Shown: in pieces, positions 48,149 through 48,561 of the stretch
How the letters are laid out: each line of letters opens with the position of its first letter
How positions within the stretch are numbered: position 1 is the stretch's first letter
The notes under the pieces: model-generated
Seen by the model: only the letters and a program-made list of their open reading frames with translations
Told to the model about the DNA's origin: nothing
The model's database searches: none
NCBI GenBank assembly: GCA_031553675.1
Contig: JAVBLF010000043.1
Span: 1-48,561, forward strand
Length of the DNA stretch: 48,561 bases
DNA from: JAVBLF01 sp031553675
GTDB lineage: Bacteria; Bacillota; Clostridia; Christensenellales; CALWSW01
Direction of reading: 5' to 3'
Made by a program: the position numbers and the translations under genes

Positions 48149-48561
48149 ATGAACCCCGTATTGCAAGCCATCGCCGACCGCCGCAGCATCCGCAAGTATG
48201 AAGACCGCGCCATCGACGCGCAGACGCTCGAAGCGCTGCTCGAAGCTGCGTTCCAAGCGCCCAGCGCCCGCAATTCGCAGCCCTGGCACCTCACGCTGCT
48301 CACCGACCCCGACGCGATCCAAAGCCTGAGTGACGACGGCATCGCCCTCTTGTCTTCGATGAGCCCCGAACCGCTTCCCTATACCCACCTCTTCCACCAT
48401 GCGCCTTGCGTGATCGCGATCGCGAACGACGCGCAAAACGATTGGAGTCCGGTCGATGTGGGCATTATGTCGCAGACGATCGCGCTGGCCGCACAATCGC
48501 TTGGCCTGGGGAGCTGCATCATCGGCTTGATCAAGCCGCTCTTTCACCCCGACGTCAACCC
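48149..48561 (+). CDS. Nitroreductase family protein, 3' end outside the window
   Basis: The frame opens at 48149 after AAGGAGG and runs 137 codons to the window edge. The start MNPVLQAIADRRSIRKYED holds the FMN phosphate-binding RRSIRKY motif. SARNSQPWHLTLLTD near residue 37 is the second flavin-contact motif, and GIMSQTIALAAQSLGLGSC near 109 is the conserved helix of the dimer core. Such enzymes reduce nitro groups or quinones with NAD(P)H and FMN. The C-terminal third is missing, so the subclass cannot be named. Confidence 0.93.
   Translation, partial: MNPVLQAIADRRSIRKYEDRAIDAQTLEALLEAAFQAPSARNSQPWHLTLLTDPDAIQSLSDDGIALLSSMSPEPLPYTHLFHHAPCVIAIANDAQNDWSPVDVGIMSQTIALAAQSLGLGSCIIGLIKPLFHPDVN

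Overview
The window reads as chromosomal DNA of a GC-rich Gram-positive anaerobe of the Clostridia type. The signs are a PDZ/radical SAM (DUF512) gene next to der and plsY, several Firmicutes-style lipoproteins with Ala/Glu/Pro linkers, an ECF transporter S component, a CpsC/CpsD exopolysaccharide pair, and AGGAGG ribosome binding sites almost everywhere. The order or genus cannot be fixed from sequence alone. No rRNA, tRNA, CRISPR array, prophage or transposase gene was seen.

Region 1 (1-12.85 kb, minus strand) is one long sugar-catabolism operon read leftward from a near-consensus promoter with an overlapping LacI-type operator at 12.8 kb. Its order is URO-D-like protein, L-rhamnose mutarotase (rhaM), LacI regulator, L-rhamnose isomerase (rhaA), a 305-base repeat-filled gap, ABC ATPase, two permeases, a sugar-binding lipoprotein, an EryC-like tetrulose-phosphate epimerase, a GatD-like dehydrogenase, a second zinc dehydrogenase, and an Rpe-like epimerase cut by the window edge. 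No rhamnulokinase or rhamnulose-phosphate aldolase is present, so the pathway is not the textbook rhamnose route as far as the window shows.

Region 2 (12.9-27 kb) holds two secreted or lipid-anchored proteins on the minus strand. It then has a plus-strand housekeeping run: typA, a chagasin-like protease inhibitor, PDZ/radical SAM protein, der, plsY, thrC, trpS, a VOC protein and uvrC. Several gaps here carry hairpin-rich intergenic repeats related to those in region 1.

Region 3 (27-33 kb) has a large secreted M6-type metalloprotease with five He_PIG-like Ig repeats, a cyclophilin whose leader contains a 166-base long-hairpin element, and a GNAT acetyltransferase.

Region 4 (32.9-40.2 kb) is an mglBAC galactoside-type ABC transporter (minus strand) that ends in an unlisted 52-residue single-span membrane protein. 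It is divergent from a FGGY kinase and an L-fucose/L-arabinose-isomerase-family enzyme.

Region 5 (40.3-48.5 kb) contains a MATE exporter, an ECF S component, a lipoprotein and a secreted 5'-nucleotidase (minus strand). It also has an OB-fold lipoprotein, a CpsC/Wzz-like and a CpsD-like protein, and the start of a nitroreductase.

The strongest leads for something undescribed are the non-canonical rhamnose-type operon, the paired-hairpin repeat family placed just ahead of ribosome binding sites, the small membrane protein of the mgl operon, and the long-hairpin element in front of the cyclophilin gene.
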